Assembly (NCBI GenBank): GCA_016717285.1
Contig: JADKFU010000003.1
Coordinates: 1-64,000 of the forward strand
Direction: 5' to 3'
DNA length: 64,000 nt
From: Chitinophagaceae bacterium
GTDB lineage: Bacteria > Bacteroidota > Bacteroidia > Chitinophagales > UBA10324
In this document: positions 8,131 through 18,701 of the stretch, piece after piece
Position numbering within the stretch: the first letter of the stretch is position 1
Layout of the letters: each line of letters begins with the position of its first letter
The notes under the pieces: generated by a model
Databases searched by the model: none
What the model was told of the DNA's origin: nothing
The model's input: only the letters and a program-made list of their open reading frames with translations
Translations under genes and position numbers: made by a program

Positions 8131-8874
8131 TTATTCAGGCGAAGATTCCGGCAGGTACAATTTCATTCTTCCATCAAGTTTGATATCCTCAATGCGTGCA
8201 GCTATAGAATGATCGTGATTCACAAAATGCATGTTCAGCACCGTCTCCTGGTGCACAAATATTTCTTTGGATTCTTTAGAATAGAAACCAATCACTTCAA
8301 CAGGTTCATTCGTTAAGCTACCGGTAAGTCCAAGCGTATGCATCTTTTTATAGGTAATTTCCTTCATGTTCGCTCTCCATTTCACCACGTGCCAGTTAAT
8401 TGCCGCTGCGGTTCCATTTAACCGGAAACAAAACGCTGCTGTTTTTGACACGTTATATTTCGCGGCCATATTGGATATAAACTGCTCAAGTTGTTTCAAA
8501 GTAACTATATCAGCCGGAATTTCAAATTGCTTCCATTTCGTAACATTAGAATAAAGGAGCAGGGTTGCTTCTGAATTACAGGAAGAATCAATCATCAATT
8601 GCCTTGCTGTATCAACCGAACTTGCATAGCACTTACCGTTAATCACAGTAATAAATCCTTCATTATTCGTGGTGTTGCCAATGGCATATAAATTTGGCTG
8701 GGCTGTAAGTTCTTTAAGTTTTGCATGTGTAGTAAGATCGCCATCGCGAATGAGCTTCTCCAATTCGCCCACGCGCGTGACATTTACAACTTCCCGATTG
8801 TCACAAGAAACAGCCAACAGTATCATTAATGCAACTGATACAATCATCAAGGTTTTATGAGTGGAACCAGACAT
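8131..8874 (-). CDS. Acetolactate-decarboxylase-like lipoprotein, paralogue 2 (degenerate metal site)
   Basis: A 247-residue paralogue of the gene at 7308-8045, sharing TRVGELEKLIRDGDLTTHAKLKEL, LYAIGNTTNNEGFITVINGKCY and the C-terminal DGRMKLYLPE. ATG at 8874 is chosen; it starts a lipoprotein signal ending LLAVSC. Two of three zinc-ligand positions are changed: the HLH...GH pattern of paralogue 1 reads NMH...AR here (Asn214, His216, Arg227), and the VNWRV arginine is His (INWHV). By family knowledge it should not be an active acetolactate decarboxylase; a binding or structural role is inference. The two genes are in tandem, 85 bp apart, probably from a local duplication. Confidence 0.72.
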   Translation of the reverse strand: MSGSTHKTLMIVSVALMILLAVSCDNREVVNVTRVGELEKLIRDGDLTTHAKLKELTAQPNLYAIGNTTNNEGFITVINGKCYASSVDTARQLMIDSSCNSEATLLLYSNVTKWKQFEIPADIVTLKQLEQFISNMAAKYNVSKTAAFCFRLNGTAAAINWHVVKWRANMKEITYKKMHTLGLTGSLTNEPVEVIGFYSKESKEIFVHQETVLNMHFVNHDHSIAARIEDIKLDGRMKLYLPESSPE

Positions 8875-9174
8875 TTCGTACAAAAATAGAAAAAGGATAA
8901 CGTGAACCCTAATTATCAAGGTAAAATACAATGAATTTATAAGTTAGCTGAAAATGTATCAGATCATGGTACCCTTTAAAGTTTTATTAGAATGACAAAC
9001 CTGTTCATTGAGGAGGGCGTTTTTACAGTTGGCCTTAATTAAATACTTTTACTGAGTGCTGCACAACTTGCCCGACTCAGATGTTTTAAAGTGCGGATGT
9101 AATTTCAAGAAGTGCATGAGAAAGCAAAACAAGTATGTTATCAGCAGCCTATAATCATTCTTAAAAAAAACAAT

Positions 9175-10143
9175 ATGGAATACCGTCGTTTGGGGAAATC
9201 AGGACTGCCACTCAGTGTATTGTCGCTGGGCTCCTGGCTCACTTTCGGAAAGCAAATAGAAGATGACGTAGCTGAAAACCTTATGAAGACGGCTTATGAT
9301 CATGGCGTCAATTTCTTTGATAATGCGGAAATATATGCCCGTGGCAAGTCGGAAAAGGTGATGGGCAAAATACTGAAGAAAATGAAATGGGATCGCGATT
9401 CCTATTGCGTTTCCAGTAAAGTATTCTTTGGCGTTGGAAAACTTCCCACACAAAAAGGTCTTCATCGCAAACACGTAACCGAAGCCTGCGAACAAGCTAT
9501 GAAAAGGCTGAATGTAAAATATCTTGATCTTTATTTCTGTCATCGCCCCGATCCGGAAACACCAATTGAAGAAACGGTATGGGCAATGCACCAGCTTATT
9601 CAGCAGGGGAAAATTTTATATTGGGGAACATCGGAATGGAGTGCCAATGAAATTACCGAGGCACACACCATTGCCGAAAAACACCACCTGATTGGTCCCA
9701 CCATGGAACAACCTCAATACAACATGTTACATCGGGAGCGTTTTGAATCGGAATACTCCATTTTATTTGCACGTTATGGCATGGGAACTACCATCTGGTC
9801 GCCGCTTGCTTCAGGATTCTTAACAGGAAAATATTTATCGGATAAACCGGGCGAAACGAGATTGAGCATGGCCGGAATGGAATGGCTGAAAGAACAAAAG
9901 CTGAATGATGTGGTTGCATTAGAAAAAGTAAGAAGCTTGAAAGCAATTGCTGATGAACTGAATATTTCACTGGCTAAATTTTCTCTCGCCTGGTGTTTGA
10001 AAAATCCCAATGTGAGCACAGTAATTTTAGGTGCTTCACGGGTGCAGCAGCTCAAAGAAAATTTGGAAGCCATAGAAGCGATACCGCTGCTCACAGATGA
10101 GGTGATGCAACGCATTGAGCTAGTGTTGCAGAATAAACCTTAG
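9175..10143 (+). CDS. Aldo/keto reductase
   Basis: NADPH-dependent oxidoreductase of 322 residues with the TIM-barrel AKR fold, closest in style to the Kv-beta/YghZ group. The start at 9175 (MEYRRLGKSGL) follows an A-rich leader and matches the family N terminus; the longer frame from 9112 adds unconserved residues. The catalytic tetrad is visible: Asp in NFFDNAEIY, Tyr in the same segment, Lys in CVSSKVF and His in LYFCHRPDP. NADPH-binding features near the C terminus include STVILGASRVQQLKEN. The natural substrate is unknown. It stands alone between divergent lipoprotein genes and a secreted protein gene. Confidence 0.92.
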   Translation: MEYRRLGKSGLPLSVLSLGSWLTFGKQIEDDVAENLMKTAYDHGVNFFDNAEIYARGKSEKVMGKILKKMKWDRDSYCVSSKVFFGVGKLPTQKGLHRKHVTEACEQAMKRLNVKYLDLYFCHRPDPETPIEETVWAMHQLIQQGKILYWGTSEWSANEITEAHTIAEKHHLIGPTMEQPQYNMLHRERFESEYSILFARYGMGTTIWSPLASGFLTGKYLSDKPGETRLSMAGMEWLKEQKLNDVVALEKVRSLKAIADELNISLAKFSLAWCLKNPNVSTVILGASRVQQLKENLEAIEAIPLLTDEVMQRIELVLQNKP

Positions 10144-10217
10144 CATTTATCAGTCACCTTTTATATTTTCAAAACATTCTTACTTTGGTAAGATAAATCA
10201 GGATATCAATAAGCAGT

Positions 10218-12812
10218 ATGAAGCAATTCTTCACTTTCTTACTTTCCATATTTTTTGCTGCAACCACTTTTGCACAAGTGCAGGATGATTTTTCTGACGG
10301 CAATTTTTCAACAAATCCTGCATGGACCGGTGATGATGCGAAGTTTGAAGTAAATGTTGCGCAGCAATTACACCTGAATGCACCGGCCGTTGCAGACACT
10401 GCTAATCTTTCCACGCCGAATATCATCATTGACAACTTAGAATGGGTTTTCTATTTCAAGATGGATTTTTCTCCATCTAACAGTAATTATCTGAAAGCAT
10501 ATTTGGTAGCTGACCAGTCAAATCTTAAGCTGCCGCAGAATGGTTATTTTTTAAAAATGGGTGAAGATGGCAGTAATGATGCAATCGATCTTTATCTTCA
10601 GCAAGGCACTACTGAAACATTGATTCTTTCAGGTATTGACGGACATGTTGCTGCAACTGTTAACAGTATTGGCATTAAGGTTACCCGCGACAACGCAGGC
10701 AACTGGCAGGTATATTCAGATATTTCAGGCGGAACGAATTATTCGCTGGAAGGCACTGTAACTGATAATACAATTACCACAACAGGATACTTTGGTTTTT
10801 TTTGCAAATACACCAGCACACGTTCGGATGCTTTCTACTTTGACAATATTCATGTTGGTGAACCTGTGGTGGATATCGATCCGCCACAGATAGTAGCCGC
10901 TACAGCCATCTCTCCCAATCAACTCGATCTTCTTTTTAATGAACCCGTTGAACAACTATCAGCAGAAGAAGAATTCAATTATTCGGTGAACAACAGTGTA
11001 GGAAATCCTTCCATTGTGCAAAGAGATATCACGAATCCGCAACTGGTACATCTTACCTTTACCAACTCATTTCCAAATGGAATCACCAGTACTGTTACCG
11101 TGAATAATATAAAAGACCTGCTGGGAAATATGCTCGTAACCGCTACAGCGGACTTTGCATTTTACACAGCACAGGCAAATGATGTTGTGATCAATGAAAT
11201 AATGTCGGATCCTGATCCCGCCGTTGGATTGCCTGCAGCGGAATTCACGGAACTGTTCAACCAATCAGCTGTGCCCATTGATCTTACAGGATGGACCTTT
11301 AGTGATGCCACTTCTACGCAAACACTTTCAGCGTTTATTTTGCAACCCGATTCATTTGTTATTTTATGTGATGATGGAAATGCAAGCCTTTTTACTTCTT
11401 TTGGAAATGTGATTGGATTGCCTTCTTTTCCATCTTTGAATAATGATGGCGATGAACTGACCATTAAAAATTCTTTTGGCAGTGTGATCAATACCGTGGC
11501 TTATAGCAGTTCGTGGTATGGAGATGTAATAAAAGCGGAAGGAGGTTGGTCGCTGGAATTGATTGATCCCAATAGTCCATGCCAGGGAACGAATAACTGG
11601 ATTGCCTCCAACAATGCTTCCGGCGGAACTCCGGGTAAAAAAAATTCTGTTTTCGGTTCAAACCCTGATATCGAAGCGCCGCATTTGATCAGTGCTGCCT
11701 TGATCGATGCATCAGGCGTACAATTGATTTTTAATGAATCGCTCGACAGTGCAGTTGCTGCTCAATTATCCAATTATCAAATTGATCCGTCAAGACAAGT
11801 GCTTGCCGTTACCGTTGTTCCTCCTGATTTTACAACGGTAGCATTGCTGTTGAATCCGGCTATAGATTCCAATGTTGTTTACACTGTTACGGTGAATTCA
11901 CTTTCTGATTGTTCCGGCAATGTGATTGATACCAATAACACAGCACAGTTTGCAATTCCGGGTGAAATAGCTGCAGGTGAAATATTAATTAATGAATTGC
12001 TTTTCAATCCAATGAGTGGCGGTTATGATTATCTCGAAATATATAATAATGCTGAGAAGATAATCGACCTTAAAGATTTATCTGTTGCCACCACTGACAA
12101 CAATGATTCGCTCATCAGCATAAAAAATATTGTAACCGAAAGTGCGCTTCTTTTTCCAGGTCAGTATATGGTGCTGACTGAAAATCCTGTTTCAATAAAA
12201 CAATCTTATCTCGCCGAAAATCCTGATTGGTTTATTGACATGGATCTTCCCACTTTCAATGATGATGAAGGCGTAGTTGTTCTGGTTAATCAGTCCGGAA
12301 GCAGGATTGATCAGTTTCATTATTATGCATCGTGGCAGTTTGCATTGATTGATGATGTGGAGGGTGTAGCACTTGAACGCATCTATTTTAATTCTCCCAC
12401 ACAGGATTCGCTCAACTGGCATTCCGCCGCTTCCACCATTGGGTTTGGCACGCCGTCCTATAAAAACTCACAATACATACAACCAGGCACAAGCGATGAA
12501 ATCACGATTTCGCCCGAAGCCTTTTCTCCCGACCAGGATGGGTTTAATGATGTCTTATCCATTAGTTATCAATTTGACCAGTCGGGTTATACCGCGAACA
12601 TCCGGATTTTTGATGAGAAGGGACGGCTGGTTACTGATCTCGTTCATAATGCATTGTTATCACAAAGTGGTTTGTTTACCTGGGATGGCATTACAGATAA
12701 AAATGAAAAAGCCGCTATCGGTATTTACATGGTATATGTAGAGCTGTTCAACCTTGATGGCACCGTAAAAAAATATAAAAAAGCATGCGTTGTAGCCGCC
12801 AAAAAAAGCTGA
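10218..12812 (+). CDS. Secreted lamin-tail-domain protein with C-terminal export domain
   Basis: An 864-residue exported protein. After the signal peptide (ending TTFAQ) comes a jelly-roll-like domain (to about 215), a bacterial Ig/SbsA-like domain starting DIDPPQIVAATAISPNQLDLLFNEPVE, and a first lamin-tail domain (NDVVINEIMSDPDPAVGLPAAEF... with WTFSDATST and FVILCDDGN). A second Ig-like domain (DIEAPHLISAALID) and a second lamin-tail-like domain (GEILINELLFNPMSGGYDYLEIYN) follow. The end, from EAFSPDQDGFNDVL to IGIYMVYVEL, resembles the FlgD/gliding-motility C-terminal domain used for T9SS export. Such proteins are usually surface-attached or released; the role is unknown. Confidence 0.85.
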   Translation: MKQFFTFLLSIFFAATTFAQVQDDFSDGNFSTNPAWTGDDAKFEVNVAQQLHLNAPAVADTANLSTPNIIIDNLEWVFYFKMDFSPSNSNYLKAYLVADQSNLKLPQNGYFLKMGEDGSNDAIDLYLQQGTTETLILSGIDGHVAATVNSIGIKVTRDNAGNWQVYSDISGGTNYSLEGTVTDNTITTTGYFGFFCKYTSTRSDAFYFDNIHVGEPVVDIDPPQIVAATAISPNQLDLLFNEPVEQLSAEEEFNYSVNNSVGNPSIVQRDITNPQLVHLTFTNSFPNGITSTVTVNNIKDLLGNMLVTATADFAFYTAQANDVVINEIMSDPDPAVGLPAAEFTELFNQSAVPIDLTGWTFSDATSTQTLSAFILQPDSFVILCDDGNASLFTSFGNVIGLPSFPSLNNDGDELTIKNSFGSVINTVAYSSSWYGDVIKAEGGWSLELIDPNSPCQGTNNWIASNNASGGTPGKKNSVFGSNPDIEAPHLISAALIDASGVQLIFNESLDSAVAAQLSNYQIDPSRQVLAVTVVPPDFTTVALLLNPAIDSNVVYTVTVNSLSDCSGNVIDTNNTAQFAIPGEIAAGEILINELLFNPMSGGYDYLEIYNNAEKIIDLKDLSVATTDNNDSLISIKNIVTESALLFPGQYMVLTENPVSIKQSYLAENPDWFIDMDLPTFNDDEGVVVLVNQSGSRIDQFHYYASWQFALIDDVEGVALERIYFNSPTQDSLNWHSAASTIGFGTPSYKNSQYIQPGTSDEITISPEAFSPDQDGFNDVLSISYQFDQSGYTANIRIFDEKGRLVTDLVHNALLSQSGLFTWDGITDKNEKAAIGIYMVYVELFNLDGTVKKYKKACVVAAKKS

Positions 12813-13003
12813 AAAAATTCCGAAGCAACTTTTAGCGGGTACCACGAATCCGAAAACGCAGTAACAATTATCTTTCATTGATAACATCCTTTAAACTCAC
12901 TTCGAAATTCGAAAGCTTCATTTATTTCATTTTTTTTCAGTATATAAAAACTTTTTATTATTTACTACGTACATAAATTTTTTAGATATCATAACACCTC
13001 CTT

Positions 13004-13903
13004 TTGGCTCATACACTCTTACTCGTTGACGACGACGTCACTTTCTCCAATGTTGTAAAATCATCACTTGAGAAAGAAGGCTATACTGTGCACTCGGCGC
13101 ATCATGCCACAGAGGCCATGACCTATCTGACTAAACATGCCCGTGAAATTGAAGTGATGCTGCTGGATTGGAGCATGCCCGGGATTTCAGGTATAGAATT
13201 ACTGCGCAGCATGAAGCAAAACAAAAGCTATGAGGATATCCAGGTGATCATGCAAACAGTGATGGGCAATTCTGAAGACATTCAGCAGGGTATTGAGGCA
13301 GGCGCTTTTTTTTACCTCGTGAAGCCTGTCAGAAAGAACTTGCTGATGTCAACCATAAAGGCAGCCATTGTTGATTATCAGAGGAAAAAGGAACTGCTCA
13401 GAAAACTGGCAGAGAGTGAGCGCATGTTCCGTAATCTTCAGGAAGGTACTTTTCGGTTTCAAACAGTGGAGGAAGGCGACAACCTTGCAGTGCACATAGC
13501 CAATGAATGTCCGAATCCGCAGGAAGCCATCTACATTTCTGAACTATTGTCGAATGCAGTTGAACACGGTAATGCCGGACTTACTTATGAAGAGAAAACC
13601 GAATTGATAGCGTTCAATCAACTGGCATCTGAAGTTGCGCGCCGGTTGGCCCTTCCCGAAAACATGCACAAGTTCGTTACAGTCAAACTAACGAGAACCA
13701 CCGAATATTTTTCGATCCTGGTTGAAGACATGGGTAAAGGTTTCAACTTTAAAAAATACCTTCAGTTTGAAGATGTCCGCATTTTCGATAACCATGGCAG
13801 AGGCATTGCAATTCTCAACGCGTTGTATCCTGTTCAATTCCTCGAAGCCGGGAATAAAGTGCTTGTTCAAATTCCGTTGGGCGGACCTGCGATGTCCCAA
13901 TAG
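13004..13903 (+). CDS. Response regulator fused to a HATPase (anti-sigma-kinase-like) domain
   Basis: A 299-residue signalling protein. Residues 1-125 are a receiver domain with acidic VDDD (8-11), phospho-acceptor Asp55 (LLDWSMPG), and Lys107 (YLVKP). After a short helical linker, residues about 150-295 carry a GHKL ATPase fold with N box ISELLSNAVEHGN, G1 box VEDMGKGF and HGRGIAI, like RsbW/SpoIIAB serine kinases rather than a histidine kinase; no phospho-accepting His is seen. This suggests partner-switching control of a sigma or anti-sigma factor in response to phosphorylation. The start codon must be TTG at 13004: an in-frame stop lies at 12992 and no ATG precedes the receiver core. Partners are not in the window. 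Confidence 0.88.
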   Translation: MAHTLLLVDDDVTFSNVVKSSLEKEGYTVHSAHHATEAMTYLTKHAREIEVMLLDWSMPGISGIELLRSMKQNKSYEDIQVIMQTVMGNSEDIQQGIEAGAFFYLVKPVRKNLLMSTIKAAIVDYQRKKELLRKLAESERMFRNLQEGTFRFQTVEEGDNLAVHIANECPNPQEAIYISELLSNAVEHGNAGLTYEEKTELIAFNQLASEVARRLALPENMHKFVTVKLTRTTEYFSILVEDMGKGFNFKKYLQFEDVRIFDNHGRGIAILNALYPVQFLEAGNKVLVQIPLGGPAMSQ

Positions 13904-14024
13904 CACTCAATCTACCGCTACTATTTTCCTTCCTGATAAGGTACTCTTCCTGGTAACTTGAAGATGATTCTTACAATACTTCCTTCATTCGAATCAAAAG
14001 GATATTTTTGAGCGCTTACTCGTC

Positions 14025-15509
14025 ATGCGCCTGATTCAACTTTCATATATAGTTTTATTTTTCTTGAATGTTTTGCTTTTTTCAGCATGCAAAAATTCAT
14101 TAGAGGGAGATTTAACGCCTAATATTCCACCCGAAACATTTACCATAGTAGACACCATTATCCGCCTTGGTGACGACCGGTTTAATTCACAGGTTGAAAT
14201 CAGTTGGTGGGCAAATGATCCTGATGGGTTGGTGGCAGGATATGAATATACCTTCGACAGCATTATTGATGAATCAAGTAGTTGGCATTTTACTACAAAG
14301 CAGGACAGCATTTTTCTGCTCGCCACGCCACCGGGAAAAGACACGATTGATTTTAATTTTAAAGTGCGCGCCATTGACAACCTGGGCGCGAAAGATCCAA
14401 CTCCCGCAACACTTGTTTATCCCGTAAAAAATTCTGCACCGGCCGTTGCATTTATTGATGCAGAAAATAGTCCTGTCATCACCTTTCCGGTCATCCGCTT
14501 TTACTGGGAAGGAAGTGATCCGGATGGTTATGAAAATCTGAATCATTTTGAATGTTGCTGGAATGATACTACACAACTGCCTTATGTGATTGACATCAGC
14601 GCAACGGGTGCCGTTTTTGAAGCAGATGACTTGCTCAATAATTTTCCACAATGCAAAGTTTTTCTGAATAACAATTCAGATGCTCAACCTGAATTGATGA
14701 ATGGACTGGCTTTAAATGATACAAATGTTTTGTACATCCGTGCGGTAGACAATGCATTGGCACTTTCACCTTTCGTGGCGTCCTATAAAATTTATGTGAA
14801 GAAACCGGTGAGTTCCATCTTGCTGGTAGATGGATATACATCCGGAGGTTCGGCAGTGGAAAGTTTTTATACGCAACATCTTATTTCAGCCGGATTTCCG
14901 TCGGTAGATACGATGCAGATCTTCCAGCAATTGAATAATGCCTACACCCAACTTTCTCCTGACAACCTATCGCAATCAAAGTTGTTCGCGCTGTTCAAAA
15001 CCATTATCTGGTTTAGTAATGATGCTGTAAATTCATTGTCACTCGGTCAGCGAACGCTAAATGATTTTTTTAATAACAATGGAAAACTGCTGATGTCAGT
15101 GTATGTTTCTTCTTTGTTTGACGAACAATCTGATTTTCTTGATTTCACACCCATTCAATCATTCATTGTACCGGTTGATACCACATTACTGTTAACAGAT
15201 ACTTCTAAAATCTTATCTACAGCGGTTGGCTATCCTGATTTGAAAAGTGCTTATTTTCTGGGTGTCGTGCGGCCGTTTAGTCTTGCTGTTGGTGCAACCT
15301 CATTGTACGATGCTTCACTGATTGCAAAGGACAACAGCACGCTGGAACTTTCAGGCTGGACAGGCATTTCAACGGTAATGGCGAAAAAATCAAACGGATC
15401 CGGTGCCACCAACTTCATTATCTCCACACTGGAGCTACAAAAAATTGATGGCCTGGGCAACATGAATGATTTCTTTCATCAGGTGCTCATCAATGAATTC
15501 GGATTGTAA
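14025..15509 (+). CDS. Lipoprotein with fibronectin-like repeats, unknown function
   Basis: A 494-residue lipoprotein: the N-terminal signal ends FSACKN with the lipid Cys at about 22. The first half holds two Ig/fibronectin-type modules recognisable by paired motifs (VEISWWANDPDGLVAGYEYTFD and IRFYWEGSDPDGYENLNHFE, each ending in a FKVRAIDNLG or LYIRAVDNAL strand). The second half, from SSILLVDGYTSGGSAVESFY, resembles the Rossmann-like amidotransferase fold often seen in such surface proteins (TIIWFSNDAVNS, LLMSVYVSS) but without an evident catalytic triad. It is followed 5 bp later by purN, so the two are probably co-transcribed. Confidence 0.8.
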   Translation: MRLIQLSYIVLFFLNVLLFSACKNSLEGDLTPNIPPETFTIVDTIIRLGDDRFNSQVEISWWANDPDGLVAGYEYTFDSIIDESSSWHFTTKQDSIFLLATPPGKDTIDFNFKVRAIDNLGAKDPTPATLVYPVKNSAPAVAFIDAENSPVITFPVIRFYWEGSDPDGYENLNHFECCWNDTTQLPYVIDISATGAVFEADDLLNNFPQCKVFLNNNSDAQPELMNGLALNDTNVLYIRAVDNALALSPFVASYKIYVKKPVSSILLVDGYTSGGSAVESFYTQHLISAGFPSVDTMQIFQQLNNAYTQLSPDNLSQSKLFALFKTIIWFSNDAVNSLSLGQRTLNDFFNNNGKLLMSVYVSSLFDEQSDFLDFTPIQSFIVPVDTTLLLTDTSKILSTAVGYPDLKSAYFLGVVRPFSLAVGATSLYDASLIAKDNSTLELSGWTGISTVMAKKSNGSGATNFIISTLELQKIDGLGNMNDFFHQVLINEFGL

Positions 15510-15514
15510 CAGTT

Positions 15515-16081
15515 ATGAAACGCATCACCATTTTTGCTTCAGGAACCGGTACTAATGCAAAAGCCATTCTGCAGCATTTTCGTCACAATCCAGGCGTGAA
15601 GGTTGAAGGGATCATCTGCAACAAACCAAACGCAAAAGTGATTGATGTTGCGCAGGAATTCCAGGTTCCTTATTACCTGATTTCGAAAACAGATCTTTAT
15701 GAATCTGATCACGTACTGAATCTGCTGATTAGCTCAGCCAGCGATCTTGTAGTGCTTGCAGGTTTTTTATGGTTGATTCCTGAAAACATTTTGCAAGAAT
15801 TTCCAAAACGCATCATCAACATTCATCCGGCCCTGCTTCCTGCTCATGGCGGGCCTGGAATGTATGGCAGTAAAGTTCATGAAGCTGTATTACAGGCCAA
15901 TGAAAAAGAAACCGGCATCACTATTCATTACCTGAATGAAAAGTATGATGAAGGCGAAATTATACTTCAGCAACATGTTGCTGTTGACGCTGATGACACC
16001 GCAGAAACCATTGCAACAAAGGTGCATGCGCTGGAACATGAATGGTATCCGAAGGTGATTGAGAAGGTGCTGCTTGGATAA
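15515..16081 (+). CDS. purN: Phosphoribosylglycinamide formyltransferase
   Basis: Folate-dependent GAR transformylase, third step of de novo purine synthesis: it transfers the formyl group of 10-formyl-THF to GAR. The 188 residues match the family length. Signatures: FASGTGTNAKAI phosphate-binding loop at residues 7-18, INIHPALLPAHGG carrying the catalytic Asn and His, GITIHYLNEKYDEGEII with the catalytic Asp, and a typical C-terminal helix. It begins 5 bp after the upstream lipoprotein gene. The stop at 16081 is only about 25 bp from the abnormal G/C tract, so anything originally downstream may be lost or misassembled. Confidence 0.96.
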   Translation: MKRITIFASGTGTNAKAILQHFRHNPGVKVEGIICNKPNAKVIDVAQEFQVPYYLISKTDLYESDHVLNLLISSASDLVVLAGFLWLIPENILQEFPKRIINIHPALLPAHGGPGMYGSKVHEAVLQANEKETGITIHYLNEKYDEGEIILQQHVAVDADDTAETIATKVHALEHEWYPKVIEKVLLG

Positions 16082-16105
16082 ATTGCTAAATTGTTAGCTG
16101 TTAAA

Positions 16106-16679
<574 letters not shown>

Positions 16680-16773
16680 ACAGTTTCCTATGTAAAATAA
16701 ACCGGTAAAGTAACCTTGTAGTACAAATCGTTATTCAATTAACGATAGCATATCTTTATCCGTAAATAATTTC

Positions 16774-18396
16774 TTGAGATACTTCCTATTCTTACTCACA
16801 TTACTGTTTTTTCATTCCATTTCATTCGCACAATGGAGCGAAGGGGGAATGCCGGAGAGTTTTTCTCAATTATCTGCTGCCGTTACATTTACTAATCTGC
16901 CTCCGTTCGACTTTACCACAATGCACGCAGCCGACAGCGTAAACGATCAAAGCAAAGGTGCTTACCGGTTTGGTTACAATCACATGGTTGACATTGACAT
17001 TTTGAAAAGTTCAACACCTCTTACTTCAAATAATGGAACCCGCATTTGGAGAACCGGTATTACTTCATCCGGTGCGTCGACCATCAATCTTACATTTGAT
17101 GAGTATGAATTGCCTGAAGGTGCAAAGCTTTTTATCTACACTCCTGATAAGAAATTTTTACTCGGTGCATTCACATCGAAGAACAACAATGCCAGCCACC
17201 AGTTTGCTACAGATCTGATACCTGATGATTCCATCATTCTTGAATACGATGCACCCGCAACAACAATTAATGAAGGACACCTGCACTTATACCGTGTCAC
17301 ACATGGCTATCGTGGAATAAATGATTTTGTTTCCACACGCTCATTTGGCGACGCAGGAAGTTGCCAGATAAATGTGAATTGTCCACTCGGCGATTTATGG
17401 CAACATGAAAAACGTGGCATTATTTGTCTTGTAGTAGGTGGCAATGAATTTTGCTCCGCAGTACTGGTGAATGATGTGCCCCAGGATGGAACTCCTTACG
17501 TACTAACAGCTAATCATTGCAACGATGGAGATGAAGCATCATGGGTTTTTCGATTCAACTGGGAAACGCCTGCTTGTGAAGAACCCGCAACAAACCCGTT
17601 CAGCCAATCGCTGAGCGGAGGTGAGCTCAAGGCAAGAAGTGATACTTCCGATTTTTGCCTGGTGCAAATTACCGGTGGCTTATCCGGTGGCACCATTCCC
17701 GCATCTTATGCACCATTTTTCAACGGATGGTCCAATGCGGATGTACCTGCTGATTCCATCATTGCCATTCATCATCCTGGCGGAGATGTTAAAAAAATTT
17801 CAGGGGCATCGAATCCTGTCACTTCACAATATTATAACGGAGTGCAATGTTGGAAAATTGGTGAGTGGACAGAAGGATGCACGGAAGGAGGTTCGTCCGG
17901 TTCACCAATTTTCGATCAGCATCATCACATTGTCGGACAACTTTACGACGGACCTTCTGCATGCAATCAGCCTTCTAACCTGATGACTGATTATTATGGA
18001 AAGTTTTCTGTTTCATGGCTGGGTAATGGTACAGATGAAACACAGTTAAAACGCTGGCTGGATCCAGACAATACAGGTACAACAATGATTGACGGATATG
18101 ATGGTGCATTAAATTCAGCCGTTTCTTCTATTCATACTTTACCGGGTATAATTGTATTCCCAAATCCAAACGATGGTAATTTTGAAGTGACCACCAATTC
18201 GGAAACAGCCGCTATTCAATTACTCGATATACAGGGAAGAAATATCGCAGGCATGTCTGCCGGAAGTTTTTTACAGGGAAAGTCTGCCTTTCAATTCCGC
18301 AATGTTACAGATGGGATGTATATTATCAGGCTGGTTGAAAAAACATCAGTGGTAACTCAAAAAGTTGTGGTTGATACAGATTTACATATTCAATAG
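16774..18396 (+). CDS. T9SS-exported trypsin-like serine protease
   Basis: A 540-residue secreted endopeptidase resembling lysyl-endopeptidase-type S1 proteases. The signal peptide (FLLTLLFFHSISFAQ) is followed by a propeptide of about 180 residues. The catalytic domain shows His in VLTANHCNDGD, the probable Asp in DTSDFCLVQ and Ser in EGGSSGSPIFD, with several Cys pairs suited to disulfides. The end (IIVFPNPNDGNFEV ... VTDGMYIIRLVEK ... TQKVVV) is a type A sorting domain, so it crosses the outer membrane by T9SS. The first codon is TTG at 16774; no ATG exists between the in-frame stop at 16711 and the signal peptide. Confidence 0.9.
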   Translation: MRYFLFLLTLLFFHSISFAQWSEGGMPESFSQLSAAVTFTNLPPFDFTTMHAADSVNDQSKGAYRFGYNHMVDIDILKSSTPLTSNNGTRIWRTGITSSGASTINLTFDEYELPEGAKLFIYTPDKKFLLGAFTSKNNNASHQFATDLIPDDSIILEYDAPATTINEGHLHLYRVTHGYRGINDFVSTRSFGDAGSCQINVNCPLGDLWQHEKRGIICLVVGGNEFCSAVLVNDVPQDGTPYVLTANHCNDGDEASWVFRFNWETPACEEPATNPFSQSLSGGELKARSDTSDFCLVQITGGLSGGTIPASYAPFFNGWSNADVPADSIIAIHHPGGDVKKISGASNPVTSQYYNGVQCWKIGEWTEGCTEGGSSGSPIFDQHHHIVGQLYDGPSACNQPSNLMTDYYGKFSVSWLGNGTDETQLKRWLDPDNTGTTMIDGYDGALNSAVSSIHTLPGIIVFPNPNDGNFEVTTNSETAAIQLLDIQGRNIAGMSAGSFLQGKSAFQFRNVTDGMYIIRLVEKTSVVTQKVVVDTDLHIQ

Positions 18397-18587
18397 TACT
18401 CTTTCAAATTATCTGACTACTTCGGTTTTTTATGATCGGGCGTCGCTTTATTTTAAACTTCAAGCTTTTAAAATGAAATGAGTATTTAACATCAACTGAT
18501 TTTCACAAATTTTTGAATGTTTAATTGAATGAGAAAAGATTCCATTAGCCGCCTTATAGCAACTTAATATTTTTATGAACGAAGTAG

Positions 18588-18595
18588 TATATTTG
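18588..18595 (+). promoter_or_regulatory. -7 promoter box upstream of the SAM riboswitch
   Basis: TATATTTG matches TAnnTTTG and sits 5 bases before the first paired base of the riboswitch, the spacing expected if transcription starts at the aptamer. No clear -33 element. Confidence 0.6.
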
Positions 18596-18600
18596 CCCCA

Positions 18601-18701
18601 CTTATCAAGAAAGACGGAGGGAATAGGCCCTGCGATGTCTTGGCAACCCATCCCGGTGGGTGCTAATTCCTAATCCCGGTTTCAGTCGGGATGAAGATAA
18701 G
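18601..18701 (+). promoter_or_regulatory. SAM-I (S-box) riboswitch
   Basis: The aptamer senses S-adenosylmethionine and lowers expression of methionine genes. P1 is CTTATC (18601-18606) paired with GATAAG (18696-18701). Conserved core blocks are all present in order: GGAGGGAATAGGCCC, TTGGCAACCC and GGTGCTAATTCC, with a variable P4-type hairpin TCCCGGTTTCAGTCGGGA near the end. It lies 119 bp upstream of metH. A strong terminator is not visible after it, so the expression platform may act differently or use a weak hairpin at 18707-18717 followed by five T. Confidence 0.95.
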
